Assembly (NCBI GenBank): GCA_003134655.1
Contig: PLBY01000145.1
Coordinates: 62,001-126,000, forward strand
From: Acidobacteriaceae bacterium
GTDB lineage: Bacteria; Acidobacteriota; Terriglobia; Terriglobales; Acidobacteriaceae
Reading direction: 5' to 3'
DNA: 64,000 nt
Position numbers and translations under genes: made by a program. The notes beneath the pieces were generated by a model that had not been told where the DNA came from, did not search any database, and was given only the letters and a program-made list of their open reading frames with translations. This document shows positions 26,575 through 36,140 of the stretch, piece after piece (position 1 is the first letter of the stretch; each line of letters opens with the position of its first letter).

Positions 26575-28983
26575 ATGAGTGATTCCGCCATACGCTACGC
26601 TCCCGGCTGGCCCGGCATTCCGCCGCGCTGGACCTCGAGCGCCAAAATGGGCGCCGGCACGGCCCTGAACCAGCACAGCAGAGTCTGGTTCACGCTGAGT
26701 CACGGCATCCTCAACGAAGTCTACTTTCCCCGAGTGGACCAGGCATGTACGCGCGACCTGGGGTTCGTCGTCACGAACGGCCGCGATTTCTTTTCCGAGG
26801 AGAAGCGGCACTGCACGTTTGAGAACCAGGCGTTTGAACCCGGCATCCCCGCGTTTGAGCTGACCAACACCGAGATCAATGGGCACTACCGCATCCACAA
26901 GGAAGTCCTGACCGACCCTTACCGCAACGTCGTTTTGCAGAAGGTACGCTTCGAACCTTTGAAAGGGCAGCTTTCCGACTATCGCCTGTACGCTTTGCTT
27001 TCACCGCACCTGGCCAACTGCGGATACGGCAACACCGGCTGGATCGGCGACTACAAGGGCTATCCCATGTTCTTCGCCCAGCATGACGGGGTTACGCTGT
27101 CGCTGGCCTCCTCGGCTCCGTGGAAGAAGACGTCGGTCGGATTCGTGGGCGCCTCTGATGGCTGGCAGGATCTGTCTCAACATTTCCAGATGGAGTGGGA
27201 GTACACGCGCGCGGAGAACGGCAATATTGCTTTCACCGGAGAGATCGATCTCGCCGCCTGCAACGGTGAGTTCGTGCTGGCCCTCGGTTTCGGAGCCATT
27301 TGGAGCGAGGCCGGACAGCAGACGCGATCCGCGCTCTTCGAGGACTACACCGACACCCGCCAGCACTACGTCTCACAGTGGAGCAACTGGCAGAATTCCT
27401 TGCTCAAGCTTGATGAACCGCTGCGACAGCAAGATCTTTATCGTTCATCTACCGCCGTGCTGCGGACGCACGAGTCAAAAGATTTTCTCGGCGGCATCAT
27501 CGCCAGCCTCTCGATTCCCTGGGGATTCAACAAAGGCGATGAGGACCTCGGCGGCTACCATCTGGTCTGGCCGCGCGACTTGGTCGAAACCGCCGGCGCA
27601 CTGCTGGCCGCAGGAGCCGTCACCGACGCGGTGCGGGTCCTGCGATACCTGGAGGCGACGCAAGAGGCCGCCGGCAACTGGGCGCAGAATCTCTGGCTCG
27701 ACGGACGTCCCTACTGGGGCGGCGTCCAGATGGACGAAACAGCGTTCCCCATTCTGCTGCTCGACCTGCTCAGCCGCGAGGCTCCCGGGGCTCTGGGCAA
27801 GCTTGAGCGATGGTGGCCGATGGTGCGCAATGCCGTCAGCTTTATCCTTCGCAACGGCCCAGTCACGCAACAGGATCGCTGGGAAGAAGACGGCGGCTAC
27901 TCGCCGTTCACGTTGGCAGTCGAAATCTCGGCGCTGCTGGCTGCCGCTGACATCGCGGACCTTACTGGACACCGGGAACAGGCCTCCATCATGCGCGATA
28001 CGGCCGACGCCTGGAATGACAACATCGAGCGCTGGGTTTACGCGACCGGAGGGGAACTGGCGCAGCAACTCGGCATCGAAGGCTACTACGTGCGCATTGC
28101 CCCGCCCGATACCGATGGCGCTGCGTCGCCCACGCAGGGATTCGTTCCCATCAAGAACCGTCCACCTGGTCAGGATGGCGAGCGCGCCTATCACATCATC
28201 AGCCCAGACGCTCTGGCGCTGGTGCGCTTTGGCCTGCGCGCCCCCGATGATCCCCGCATTCTGAACACGTTGCGCGCCATCGACGCGCTGCTTTCGGTCG
28301 AGTTGCCTCAGGGCCCTTGCTGGTACCGCTACAACGGCGACGGCTACGGCGAACACAAAGACGGATCGGCGTTCGACGGAACGGGCATCGGCCGTGCGTG
28401 GCCTCTGCTCGCCGGCGAGCGAGCCCACTACGCTCTCGCCGCCGGACACCGCGATCAAGCCGAGGCACTGCTCGCGGTGATCGAAAACTCCACCGCCGGA
28501 GCAAGCCGGCTGATTCCTGAGCAAGTCTGGGACTCCGCCGACATTCCTGCTCTGGAGCTTTTCCGCGGCAAGCCCACGGGCTCAGCTTGCCCGCTGGTGT
28601 GGGCGCACTCTGAATACGTCAAACTGCGCCGGTCCATTCGTGACGGCAAGGTTTTCGACCAGCCCCCGCAGACCGTGAAGCGCTATTTAATTGATAAACA
28701 TGTGCGGCAAATCTTCGGGTGGAGGTTTAACAATAAAACTCGCAGCGTGCCGCGCAACAAGACGCTGCGTATTGTCCTTCTGACGCCAGGCCGTGTGCAC
28801 TGGAGCGTAGACGCTTGGAAGACATCGCACGACACGGAGGCGCAGGACAGCGGTCTCGGTATTCACACGCTCGACCTGCCAACCGCATCCTTGCCCGCAG
28901 GAGCGCAGGTGGTCTTCACATTTTTCTGGCCGCAGGATAATCGCTGGGAAGGTATCGACTACGCCGTCACAGTGGAAAAATGA
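26575..28983 (+). CDS. GH15 glucan 1,4-alpha-glucosidase (glucoamylase)
   Basis: Glucoamylase or glucodextranase-like enzyme of GH15, 802 residues. It releases glucose from the non-reducing ends of alpha-glucans. The N-terminal beta-sandwich (about 20-270) starts with the GAGTALNQHSRVWFTLSHG block typical of bacterial glucoamylases. The (alpha/alpha)6 barrel carries HLVWPRDLVETAGAL near residue 330 and the catalytic acid in GGVQMDETAFP near 385. The catalytic base is in LIPEQVWD near 650. A C-terminal beta domain (about 700-800) follows. No signal peptide is visible, so it probably acts on cytoplasmic glucan such as glycogen. It stands alone between oppositely oriented genes. Confidence 0.93.
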   Translation: MSDSAIRYAPGWPGIPPRWTSSAKMGAGTALNQHSRVWFTLSHGILNEVYFPRVDQACTRDLGFVVTNGRDFFSEEKRHCTFENQAFEPGIPAFELTNTEINGHYRIHKEVLTDPYRNVVLQKVRFEPLKGQLSDYRLYALLSPHLANCGYGNTGWIGDYKGYPMFFAQHDGVTLSLASSAPWKKTSVGFVGASDGWQDLSQHFQMEWEYTRAENGNIAFTGEIDLAACNGEFVLALGFGAIWSEAGQQTRSALFEDYTDTRQHYVSQWSNWQNSLLKLDEPLRQQDLYRSSTAVLRTHESKDFLGGIIASLSIPWGFNKGDEDLGGYHLVWPRDLVETAGALLAAGAVTDAVRVLRYLEATQEAAGNWAQNLWLDGRPYWGGVQMDETAFPILLLDLLSREAPGALGKLERWWPMVRNAVSFILRNGPVTQQDRWEEDGGYSPFTLAVEISALLAAADIADLTGHREQASIMRDTADAWNDNIERWVYATGGELAQQLGIEGYYVRIAPPDTDGAASPTQGFVPIKNRPPGQDGERAYHIISPDALALVRFGLRAPDDPRILNTLRAIDALLSVELPQGPCWYRYNGDGYGEHKDGSAFDGTGIGRAWPLLAGERAHYALAAGHRDQAEALLAVIENSTAGASRLIPEQVWDSADIPALELFRGKPTGSACPLVWAHSEYVKLRRSIRDGKVFDQPPQTVKRYLIDKHVRQIFGWRFNNKTRSVPRNKTLRIVLLTPGRVHWSVDAWKTSHDTEAQDSGLGIHTLDLPTASLPAGAQVVFTFFWPQDNRWEGIDYAVTVEK

Positions 28984-29023
28984 CTGATTCGCAATTCTCG
29001 AGGACAGGATTCAGCTGGACGAC

Positions 29024-30703
29024 TCAGGCTTCTTCTACGCTGGTGTAGCACAACTCGACGACCGTGCAGTCGTCGCTTAAAGGATTGCCTGCGCAGAATT
29101 CCGTCACGGACGAAAAGATTCCCTCGAGCGTGGGGGACTTAGCTGCAGCCGCTTCCAGCCGGAAATCTTCATAAAAATCGCCCATCGCATTTTCCGCCTC
29201 GGTGACGCCGTCGGTCACGAGAATGAAGCGGTCGCCGGATTTCATCTGGCATTTGGCGCTTTCGAACGTGGCGTCGGCCAGCAAGCCCACCGGTACATTT
29301 CCATGCGGGGGACGGATCACCTCTCCCCCGCACACAAGCAGAGGTTGCACGTGGCCACAGTTTACGTACTCCAGTTCGCCGTCGCGCCGCAGCCGCACCA
29401 GCAACACCGTCGCGTATTTCTCACCTACCAGTTTCTCCGTGAAGAAGTGGTTCACGGCAGCCACCACGTCGAGCAGCGGCATGCCGGAACTCAAATGCGA
29501 GTAAATCATTCCCTGTAGTGAAGTAGCCAGCAGCGCCGCTGAGACCCCTTTGCCACTGACGTCGGCGAGCACCACGGCGAGGCCTTCTTTGGTATTCACG
29601 GCATCGAAAAAGTCTCCGCCGATTTCCTTGCAGGAAAGATTCTTGCCGCGCAGCTTGGCAAACGGCACTTCGGGAATTCTGACCTGCATCAGCCGCTGCT
29701 GAATGCTGGCCGCAATGCTCAACTCCTGCTGGTAACGCCGGGCTTCTTCCTCGGCCTGTACGAGCCTCGCATTCTCGATCAGAGACGCGGCTTCTGTCGC
29801 GATCACATGCAGAATGTCTTGACCCACACCGCTGATGTCGCGAGAGGCAAAGCGCGAGTCGACATACAAAACTCCCATCGCCTCGGCCGACGCCGCCGCG
29901 TGCACGGGCGTCTGCGCATCACGGGTCGCCTGCACCACCAGTTTGCGCAGGGGGATGCAAACCACAGTTCGAAGATCGTAGGCCACGATGCTCTGGCGGC
30001 CGGCCAGATCGAGCGACTGGCTGGTGTCCGTCAGAAGAAACTCGGAGTTCGAGCGGATCGATTCTTCGAGGATCGAGTGCGAAATCGTCTTGTCGTCGAG
30101 CAGCGGCTCCTTCTTGGAGTTGCGCCCGGCCGCGAGGCGAAGCTTCCCTTCCTCATCCTTCAGAAAAACATACGCGCGTTCGGCCCGCGTCAGCTGCAGC
30201 GTGACGTCGAGCATGGTCATCAGGATTTCGTCGAGCACGCCCGCCGTGTTCAACTTGCGCGCCGCTTCCAGAAACAGCGTGAGCTTTTCCAGGTCGGTCG
30301 CTTCCTGCTTGATCTGGATTCCGGAAATCCCGCTGAGAAATTCCCTGGCAGTGTTCGAAGTGGCATGAGCAGGATTGAAGAGGATGTACGCCGAATCGCG
30401 CGCCCCAAACTCCAGGCGGTCACCGCGCTCCAGTTTCTGACGCTGGATACGCTCTCCGTTGACGAACGTGCCGTGCTTGCTGCCCAGGTCAACGAGGAAA
30501 AACTCCTGCCCGTCCTGCATGATCTGCGCATGGTCCCGCGAGACCCGCGGGTCCGCAATCACCAGATCCTTGTCGACCTTCCGTCCGACCGTGAACGGCG
30601 TGCGGTTCAAAACGATGTTCTTCTGCTCGCTACCCTGCACAAAGACAAGGGCGGGAAACACACCGGAGCCAGAAGTGTTATGACTGATTGCGCCAAGGGC
30701 CAT
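29024..30703 (-). CDS. FHA-GAF-SpoIIE (PP2C) phosphatase
   Basis: Cytoplasmic signalling protein of about 559 residues. An FHA domain (about 25-95) with TVGRKVDKDLVI and SRDHAQI binds phosphothreonine. A GAF domain (about 150-310) follows, then a short coiled coil (EEEARRYQQELSIAASIQ), and a SpoIIE/RsbU-type PP2C phosphatase (about 350-555). The metal motifs GGDFFDA, LADVSGKGVSAAL and VTDGVTEA are intact, so it should be active. Such proteins dephosphorylate anti-sigma-factor antagonists, but no anti-sigma or STAS gene is adjacent. The ATG at 30703 puts the N-terminus close to the FHA domain; a GTG at 30751 is the alternative, and neither has a strong ribosome site. It follows a GT87 gene on the same strand. 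Confidence 0.88.
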   Translation of the reverse strand: MALGAISHNTSGSGVFPALVFVQGSEQKNIVLNRTPFTVGRKVDKDLVIADPRVSRDHAQIMQDGQEFFLVDLGSKHGTFVNGERIQRQKLERGDRLEFGARDSAYILFNPAHATSNTAREFLSGISGIQIKQEATDLEKLTLFLEAARKLNTAGVLDEILMTMLDVTLQLTRAERAYVFLKDEEGKLRLAAGRNSKKEPLLDDKTISHSILEESIRSNSEFLLTDTSQSLDLAGRQSIVAYDLRTVVCIPLRKLVVQATRDAQTPVHAAASAEAMGVLYVDSRFASRDISGVGQDILHVIATEAASLIENARLVQAEEEARRYQQELSIAASIQQRLMQVRIPEVPFAKLRGKNLSCKEIGGDFFDAVNTKEGLAVVLADVSGKGVSAALLATSLQGMIYSHLSSGMPLLDVVAAVNHFFTEKLVGEKYATVLLVRLRRDGELEYVNCGHVQPLLVCGGEVIRPPHGNVPVGLLADATFESAKCQMKSGDRFILVTDGVTEAENAMGDFYEDFRLEAAAAKSPTLEGIFSSVTEFCAGNPLSDDCTVVELCYTSVEEA

Positions 30704-30784
30704 GAATGGTCGTTTAGCGTGCCGTTTGCCGTCGCCAGGGACGATGGGCACGCTCGTTGCAGGGATATCTCCTGCTGCAACAGA

Positions 30785-32086
30785 CTACTCTGCTGGCGTG
30801 TTGTCCCGCAAGGTACAGGCTTGGCTCACCCAGGTGTTCAGGAGCGCTAACCCAAAGACAAACACGGGAAGCACGTAACTGGGGTACAACGGCATCGGCC
30901 ATACTCGTTCCTTCAACTCCGGGGTCAGCCATGCAGCCGCAAGACTCAGCCCCATCGTGGCCATCCACGGCCAGATCAGCAAGAAGAGTCCCACGACGCG
31001 AGCCCATCGAACCGAGGGCAGGAGTGGCTCGAGGGATACGGCACTTCTCACCAGCGCCAGGATCGCCGGGGCGAGCAGCACTTGATTGTAGAGTGCCGAC
31101 ATCGGGACGATGCCGACCGTCAAGGCCAGCACCAGACCGACGGATCGTCCGAATGTCTCACCGGCGGCCGGCTCTCGCCGCAACCTCCAGAGACAGATGG
31201 CACAGGCACCGACACAACCCGCTCCAAGAATCCGTCCTCCAATCAGGCCAAATAACGAAGTGAGTACCGACTGACCCTGGGTGTAGTTGTGATATTGCCG
31301 AATTGCATCGACAAACATCCGGCACCACGAGGGCATGACGAGTTGTGCGCCGCTTAGTAACAGCAGCATGATCAATGCAAATCCGAAGACAAATCTCCGC
31401 CGCAAGCGCCACTCGGAGCCAGCCCACAGCAGCAGCCACAGGACCAGTGGCCACGCCAGTTGAGGCTTAATTGTCGCCAAAGCTAGCAGCGCCCCCGCAC
31501 AGAAAAGCCATCCGCCAGCCAGGCAAGCGCAGCACGCCGCCATGAACCCTGCTACCAGCAAAGTGAGCTGCTGCAGTTTGATCGCTTGCACCGCCGGCAA
31601 CCAACCGAGCATGAGCACGATGAACGTGATCCCTGTGACAAACGAAACTCTCCAACGAAGAACCCCAAGCCAGAACGGCACGCTCACCGCCGTCAGGCCG
31701 ATCAATAGCCACAGGAAGCCGATTTGTACGGTATGAAACGGAAGACCGACCGAGGGCGCCAGCAGAAACACGACATAGACGGGATAGGCAAAGGCTTGCT
31801 GGTCCTTGGGATCGTAGGGACGGTTGGGATCGATGGGCCTGCCGTAGTACCCTTGTTGAATCTCGCGCGTTATCTCGGGGCTATAAGGGTTTCGCCCGTG
31901 CAGCAACAGTTCGCGTGCCCCCAGCCAGCGTGGGTAAAGGTCCGACAGGTTCCCGCGTGGCCGATCGTGCGCCGCCGCGTCGGCCAGTTGCTGTGCGCGC
32001 AGAATCCGATTCATGTAAAACCACGTGCTCGCCGATGCGACTAGGGCCAGGGTCAATCCAACGACCAATCGCTGCTGCTTCAGCAA
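30785..32086 (-). CDS. GT87 (DUF2029) membrane glycosyltransferase, paralogue A
   Basis: Polytopic GT-C-type glycosyltransferase of 433 residues with about ten membrane segments. The GT87 family uses polyprenyl-phosphate mannose or similar donors on the outer side of the membrane. The first periplasmic loop has LSDLYPRWLGARELLLHG, which holds the Asp expected to be catalytic by analogy with the family. The paralogue at 33441-34736 keeps the same block (DLY..W.GA.ELLLHGR.PYS) and the FAYP(V/L)Y segment. A TTG start is used; GAGGA lies eight bases upstream. It may be co-transcribed with the downstream FHA phosphatase. Donor and acceptor are unknown. Confidence 0.82.
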   Translation of the reverse strand: MLKQQRLVVGLTLALVASASTWFYMNRILRAQQLADAAAHDRPRGNLSDLYPRWLGARELLLHGRNPYSPEITREIQQGYYGRPIDPNRPYDPKDQQAFAYPVYVVFLLAPSVGLPFHTVQIGFLWLLIGLTAVSVPFWLGVLRWRVSFVTGITFIVLMLGWLPAVQAIKLQQLTLLVAGFMAACCACLAGGWLFCAGALLALATIKPQLAWPLVLWLLLWAGSEWRLRRRFVFGFALIMLLLLSGAQLVMPSWCRMFVDAIRQYHNYTQGQSVLTSLFGLIGGRILGAGCVGACAICLWRLRREPAAGETFGRSVGLVLALTVGIVPMSALYNQVLLAPAILALVRSAVSLEPLLPSVRWARVVGLFLLIWPWMATMGLSLAAAWLTPELKERVWPMPLYPSYVLPVFVFGLALLNTWVSQACTLRDNTPAE

Positions 32087-32289
32087 AGTGCATTCCTCGT
32101 TCGCATGATCTTCCTCAGACGGTATAGACCCCGAATCCTGATACTCCCTGATGGCGGTGCATTTCGCACGCCTTCGAGTCCGTGGGAATCCCTACGATAC
32201 GCCGCTCGAACAATATCCGCTAACGCTGTCGCTCTTCGCCCGCAGTTGTGCGTCACCGCCTTGATTGTTTAGACTCCAAGGCCTTCCTC

Positions 32290-33444
32290 GTGAATGTGCC
32301 GACAAAGAGCCCGATGAAACCGAACTATTGGCAATACGGGATCGGCATGCTGATGGCTCTGGCGCTCGTCCCAGTTCTGCGAAGCCAGCATCTGCCACTT
32401 CGCTTCGACTGGATCACTCTGGGTATTGCCTATTGGTTCTTTCTGGCGGCGGAGTCCATCTTCGTAGCCGTGCTGTTGGGCCTGATCGGCCTGCCTCGAG
32501 AGCAAATGCTGGGTCCATTCTTGACGCGCTATCGGCAGAACGGGCTTCGAATTGTGGTCTTGCTCTTCTTCTTCGCCATTCTCGGCTGGCTCACATCGTG
32601 GCCGAAAGCGTTGGTGCTGAGCGTCGATGTGCTCGCCCTGCTTGAACTCCACAACCGGCAAGAAGGAAAAGGGCTGCGCGATGCCGCAGCTTCTGTGTTC
32701 GCGCCCGCAGCCTACCTGTTCTTCGGATTTCTGATGGTCCTCGCTTACAACTGCGCCATCGTGTCGGTACGCTTCAACTTTGCGACGGATCCAGCTCTTG
32801 CCGCCATCGATCGCTGGTTGCTGCTGGGCCATTCGGTTTCTGAATTCGCGCACTGGTCAGTCCAGACCTTCCCGATTTCCTTCTTCAGGGTTCTGGAGTT
32901 CATCTATTTTGGAATGTTTCCGCAGATTGGAGCGACCCTCATCCTGGTCGCTCTTTGCGAGGGGCGGACGCGAGCGTTGCAGTTTGTGCAGACGATCCTT
33001 CTGTCCTACTATCTCGCCCTGGCCATTTTCTTCCTGTGGCCATCACAGGGACCTTACTATCTCTGCCCCGCGCACTTTTCGCGCTTCCCTGCCAGTCTGC
33101 AGGTTTACAACCTGCAAAGGACGCTGATCCGCCACGCCCTGGCGCTTTGGCAGCATCAGCCCATTTCGCGGATTTCGACTGACTACTTCATCGCCCTGCC
33201 GTGCATGCACATCGCGCAACCGATGGTCGTCATCTGGTTTCTGCGACGCTGGCGGCGGATCGCGCTGGCACTGGCTTTCTACGACCTGTTGTTGATCGAC
33301 GCCGTGCTGATGCTCGAACAGCATTATGTGATCGATATCATCGCCGGCTTCCTGGTTGCAGGACTCGCCATCGCCATCGCCGGCAGCCCGTTTCACAGAA
33401 AGAACATCGAGCCTGCCACGACTCAGTCCGGGGTCGCGGCATGA
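32290..33444 (+). CDS. PAP2-type (Aur1-like) membrane phosphotransferase
   Basis: Polytopic membrane protein of about 384 residues with the PAP2_3/inositol-phosphorylceramide-synthase-like signature. IALPCMHIA near residue 305 stands where the PSLH motif normally lies, and HYVIDIIAG near 350 gives the second His and its Asp. The usual Ser before the first motif's Leu-His is Cys-Met here. Members transfer or hydrolyse phospho-head groups on lipids. The start is uncertain: I use GTG 32290 with AAGG eight bases upstream, but ATG 32314 is nearly as good. Its stop codon overlaps the ATG of the next glycosyltransferase gene (ATGA), so the two are translationally coupled. Confidence 0.75.
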   Translation: MNVPTKSPMKPNYWQYGIGMLMALALVPVLRSQHLPLRFDWITLGIAYWFFLAAESIFVAVLLGLIGLPREQMLGPFLTRYRQNGLRIVVLLFFFAILGWLTSWPKALVLSVDVLALLELHNRQEGKGLRDAAASVFAPAAYLFFGFLMVLAYNCAIVSVRFNFATDPALAAIDRWLLLGHSVSEFAHWSVQTFPISFFRVLEFIYFGMFPQIGATLILVALCEGRTRALQFVQTILLSYYLALAIFFLWPSQGPYYLCPAHFSRFPASLQVYNLQRTLIRHALALWQHQPISRISTDYFIALPCMHIAQPMVVIWFLRRWRRIALALAFYDLLLIDAVLMLEQHYVIDIIAGFLVAGLAIAIAGSPFHRKNIEPATTQSGVAA

Positions 33445-34736
33445 GCGGCTCTTCGTTGGTCACCCGGCAGGTGGGGTGGTTGCTCCTGAGCGTTCTCTCC
33501 GCCGGAAGCATGGCCTTTTACGTGGCCACAATCTGGAGCGCAAATCAAACGCCCGGCTTCTCGGACCTCTACGCCGGATGGTGGGGAGCGCACGAACTGC
33601 TACTCCATGGCCGCGATCCGTATTCCACCGCCGTTGCACACGAAATACAAACGGTGATCTACGGGGCACCCCTCGCACCGGATTCGCAAGATCCCACTGG
33701 CATCGGGGGCGGATTTGCTTATCCTCTGTATGCTGCGCTCCTTTTATGGCCCTCGGTGTACTTGTCTTTTGCCGTTGTACAGAGAGTCTTCCTCTGTGTC
33801 TCAATCCTCGGCACCCTGCTCAGCCTCGCGATCTGGCTGCGGCTCATGCGACTCGTCTGGTCCCCTGTCATCTGGCTCACTGCTGGCATCTTTGCCCTCG
33901 GAAGCTTTCCCGTATTGCAGGGGATCAAGCTGCAAAACCCGAGCCTGCTCGCCGCCTCTTGTATTGCGATCGCATTCTTCCTGCTCTCTTCTGAGCGGCT
34001 CGTGCTTGCCGGGGCAATGTTCGCCATCGCAACTTTCAAGCCACAATTTATGATCCTTCTGATTCCATGGCTTGTCGTATGGAGTGCCGGCGACTGGCGA
34101 CGGCGGCGGCCAATCGCTTGGGGCTTTCTCGCTACGATGTGTCTGCTGGCCGCCGTCAGTGAGTGGCTCTTGCCGGGCTGGATGGGCAGTTTCTTGAAAG
34201 TGGTTCGCGCTTATCGCCACTACACCTTCGGTCATTCCTTGCTCGATGTTTGGTTTACCCCCAGATGGGGACTGGTGATGGCCTCATTTGTCTTCCTGGC
34301 AGTCCTGGTGCTCGGCGGCAGGCTCCGGTCGAAAGCCGCAAACTCCCCTGAGTTTCTGCAAGTTACGAGTCTGGTGCTAGCTGCAACCGTGGTGGTGATT
34401 CCGACCCTGGCACCCCACGCACAACTTCTATTGTTGCCCGGATTATTGTGTGTGGTTCGTGATCGGACTTGCCTGTCGTCGTCCGGTGCGCTCAGACGGC
34501 TCGTTCTAGTCGCAACATGGTCCTTGCTGGCCTGGCCGTGGATCGCTGCGTTTGGCCTCCTGCTGGCAGCAACCCACTACCCCACTCACGAATTGCTCCA
34601 ATATTGGGAGGTTCCCCTGTATACCAGCCCCCTGCTGCCGTTGGCGGTCCTTATGGGTTTAGTGTGCCTGTTGACCGCTCGGGGGCGGAAGACCGGAGAT
34701 TCCCAGCTTTCGAATCCCCGCGGGACTAACCCCTAA
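33441..34736 (+). CDS. GT87 (DUF2029) membrane glycosyltransferase, paralogue B
   Basis: Second GT87-type polytopic glycosyltransferase, 431 residues with about ten membrane segments. GFSDLYAGWWGAHELLLHG in the first loop parallels paralogue A, as do GFAYPLYAALLLWPS and the LQGIKLQNPSLL block. The ATG overlaps the stop of the PAP2-type gene by four bases, so the pair is expressed together. Both GT87 genes and the PAP2-type enzyme probably modify a common envelope lipid or glycan, but nothing in the sequence identifies the product. Confidence 0.82.
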   Translation: MSGSSLVTRQVGWLLLSVLSAGSMAFYVATIWSANQTPGFSDLYAGWWGAHELLLHGRDPYSTAVAHEIQTVIYGAPLAPDSQDPTGIGGGFAYPLYAALLLWPSVYLSFAVVQRVFLCVSILGTLLSLAIWLRLMRLVWSPVIWLTAGIFALGSFPVLQGIKLQNPSLLAASCIAIAFFLLSSERLVLAGAMFAIATFKPQFMILLIPWLVVWSAGDWRRRRPIAWGFLATMCLLAAVSEWLLPGWMGSFLKVVRAYRHYTFGHSLLDVWFTPRWGLVMASFVFLAVLVLGGRLRSKAANSPEFLQVTSLVLAATVVVIPTLAPHAQLLLLPGLLCVVRDRTCLSSSGALRRLVLVATWSLLAWPWIAAFGLLLAATHYPTHELLQYWEVPLYTSPLLPLAVLMGLVCLLTARGRKTGDSQLSNPRGTNP

Positions 34737-34957
34737 AAGCGTACGAGGCTGGAGCACTTCGGCTTGTCCGGGCCGCTTCGGACGCCTACGCGGAGGTAAC
34801 AGCTTTTCCCGCGAATATGTTAAGAAAATACCTCTTTTTCGTTACTATGCAGGGTATGATTACCGTTAGTCGGGGGGATCTCTCGCGGATCGGGCTCCGG
34901 AAGTTGCGAGCGCGTTCCCACTCGATCGCGCAAAAACAGAAATCCAAGGAGCAGTCT

Positions 34958-35119
34958 ATGGGACTTGTACGCAGACTCTGGTGCGAACAGGACGGACAGG
35001 ATATCGCGGAATACGCTGTCATGCTGGCTGTAATCCTCGTCATTGTCGTCGGAACCATCCGGCTCATCGGATCCAACGCCAACACCGTCTTCTCCCAAGT
35101 CGCCAGCTCTATCCAGTAG
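34958..35119 (+). CDS. flp: Flp-family type IVb pilin
   Basis: Small major pilin of the Tad (tight adherence) pilus, 53 residues. After a short basic leader the prepilin cleavage site is expected in DGQDIAEYAVMLAVIL: cut after Gly17, with Glu at +5 followed by Tyr, then a hydrophobic helix of about 20 residues. AAGGAG lies six bases before the ATG, which fixes the start. The gene heads the tad locus and is followed by cpaB 80 bp later. Only one pilin gene is present. Confidence 0.92.
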   Translation: MGLVRRLWCEQDGQDIAEYAVMLAVILVIVVGTIRLIGSNANTVFSQVASSIQ

Positions 35120-35199
35120 TGCATTACAGAAAAACGAAGGAATAGGGCGCTGTCCCGGAAGGGGCGAGCGGCAAGAGTTTCGGTTTCCAAGGGAGCAGC

Positions 35200-36066
35200 A
35201 TGAACCGCACACGCTTGTTGATGATCGGAGTTCTGGCACTCGCGCTTGGCTTCTTTGCAAGTGTGTATGTCTACAGAAACTTGCAGTCGGGGACCCGCTC
35301 CGGCGCCGATGCCGGGGTCGACGTGATCGTCGCGGCCGACGATCTGCAGGTGGGGGCGAAAGTAGAAGAGCGTGACATCAAGGTTATTAAGGTTCCCGGC
35401 GCCTATCTGCCTCCGACTGCGCCCCGCAAACGCGCGGACGTGATCGGACACGGAGTCATCATCCCGATTGCCAAGGGCGAATTCATCCTGCCCAATCGAC
35501 TGGCCGGCGAAAATGCCGGGTCTGGCCTGCCTGCGCTGATCCCTCCCGGCATGCGCGCGGTTTCGGTACGAGTGAACGAGGTCGTATCCGTGGCTGGATT
35601 TGTGACGCCCGGAACCCGCGTCGACGTGCTCCTGACTGGAACCCCGGGCGGGGCCGGCGAACAACAGACCACAACTGTTTTGCAGAACGTCGCCGTGCTC
35701 GCCTCGGGCCACACGCTGGAGCGAAGCTCCACGGGTGAAGCCCAGAACACGGCCGTCATCACGCTGCTGGTTTCACCCGACGATGCCCAGCGGCTCACGC
35801 TCGCGAGTTCCGAAGGACGCATTCAACTCGCCCTGCGCAATCCGCTCGACACCAAACAGGATGAGGTAGCCTCCTCCAATTCCAGAGGTCTCTACCGGGG
35901 CGGTGTAGCACCTGCGCCCACCACAACGGTCGTTCATCACACCGTAACGAAGAAAGTCACGGCGCCACCGCCTCCCGCCTCCACGGGTGTCAGCATTGAG
36001 GTGTACCAAGGCGACAAGAAACCCGAAGTGGTCAAATTCCCAGACGAGAATCCCGAGGCCAAGTGA
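35200..36066 (+). CDS. cpaB: Flp pilus assembly protein CpaB/RcpC
   Basis: Periplasmic Tad pilus protein of 288 residues, anchored by an N-terminal membrane helix (about 5-25). Two SAF-type domains follow: VDVIVAADDLQVGAKVEERDI near residue 46 and GMRAVSVRVNEVVSVAGFV near 115, the second being the RcpC-specific part. The C-terminal 70 residues are low-complexity and Pro/Ala-rich, possibly a flexible link to peptidoglycan or the secretin. CpaB supports the secretin CpaC. AAGGGAG lies just before the ATG. Order and direction agree with the neighbouring tad genes. Confidence 0.92.
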   Translation: MNRTRLLMIGVLALALGFFASVYVYRNLQSGTRSGADAGVDVIVAADDLQVGAKVEERDIKVIKVPGAYLPPTAPRKRADVIGHGVIIPIAKGEFILPNRLAGENAGSGLPALIPPGMRAVSVRVNEVVSVAGFVTPGTRVDVLLTGTPGGAGEQQTTTVLQNVAVLASGHTLERSSTGEAQNTAVITLLVSPDDAQRLTLASSEGRIQLALRNPLDTKQDEVASSNSRGLYRGGVAPAPTTTVVHHTVTKKVTAPPPPASTGVSIEVYQGDKKPEVVKFPDENPEAK

Positions 36067-36140
36067 CCGGTAAACCTTCGATTCTGCAAGCTGCCTTCAT
36101 GCACACCAGCAAGTTTCCTCACAGGGAGAGGAACCTGACA

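Noticed and set aside
27475..28524. Long open frame on the minus strand inside the glucoamylase gene
   Set aside because: It mirrors the GH15 barrel coding sequence and shows no motif of its own.
29807..30850. Open frame of 347 codons on the plus strand
   Set aside because: It is antisense to the FHA-GAF-PP2C gene and crosses into the neighbouring GT87 gene; no ribosome site or family motif.
34830..34860. Possible sigma-70 promoter (TATGAT at 34855) before flp
   Set aside because: No acceptable -35 element at 16-18 bp; too weak to list as a feature.
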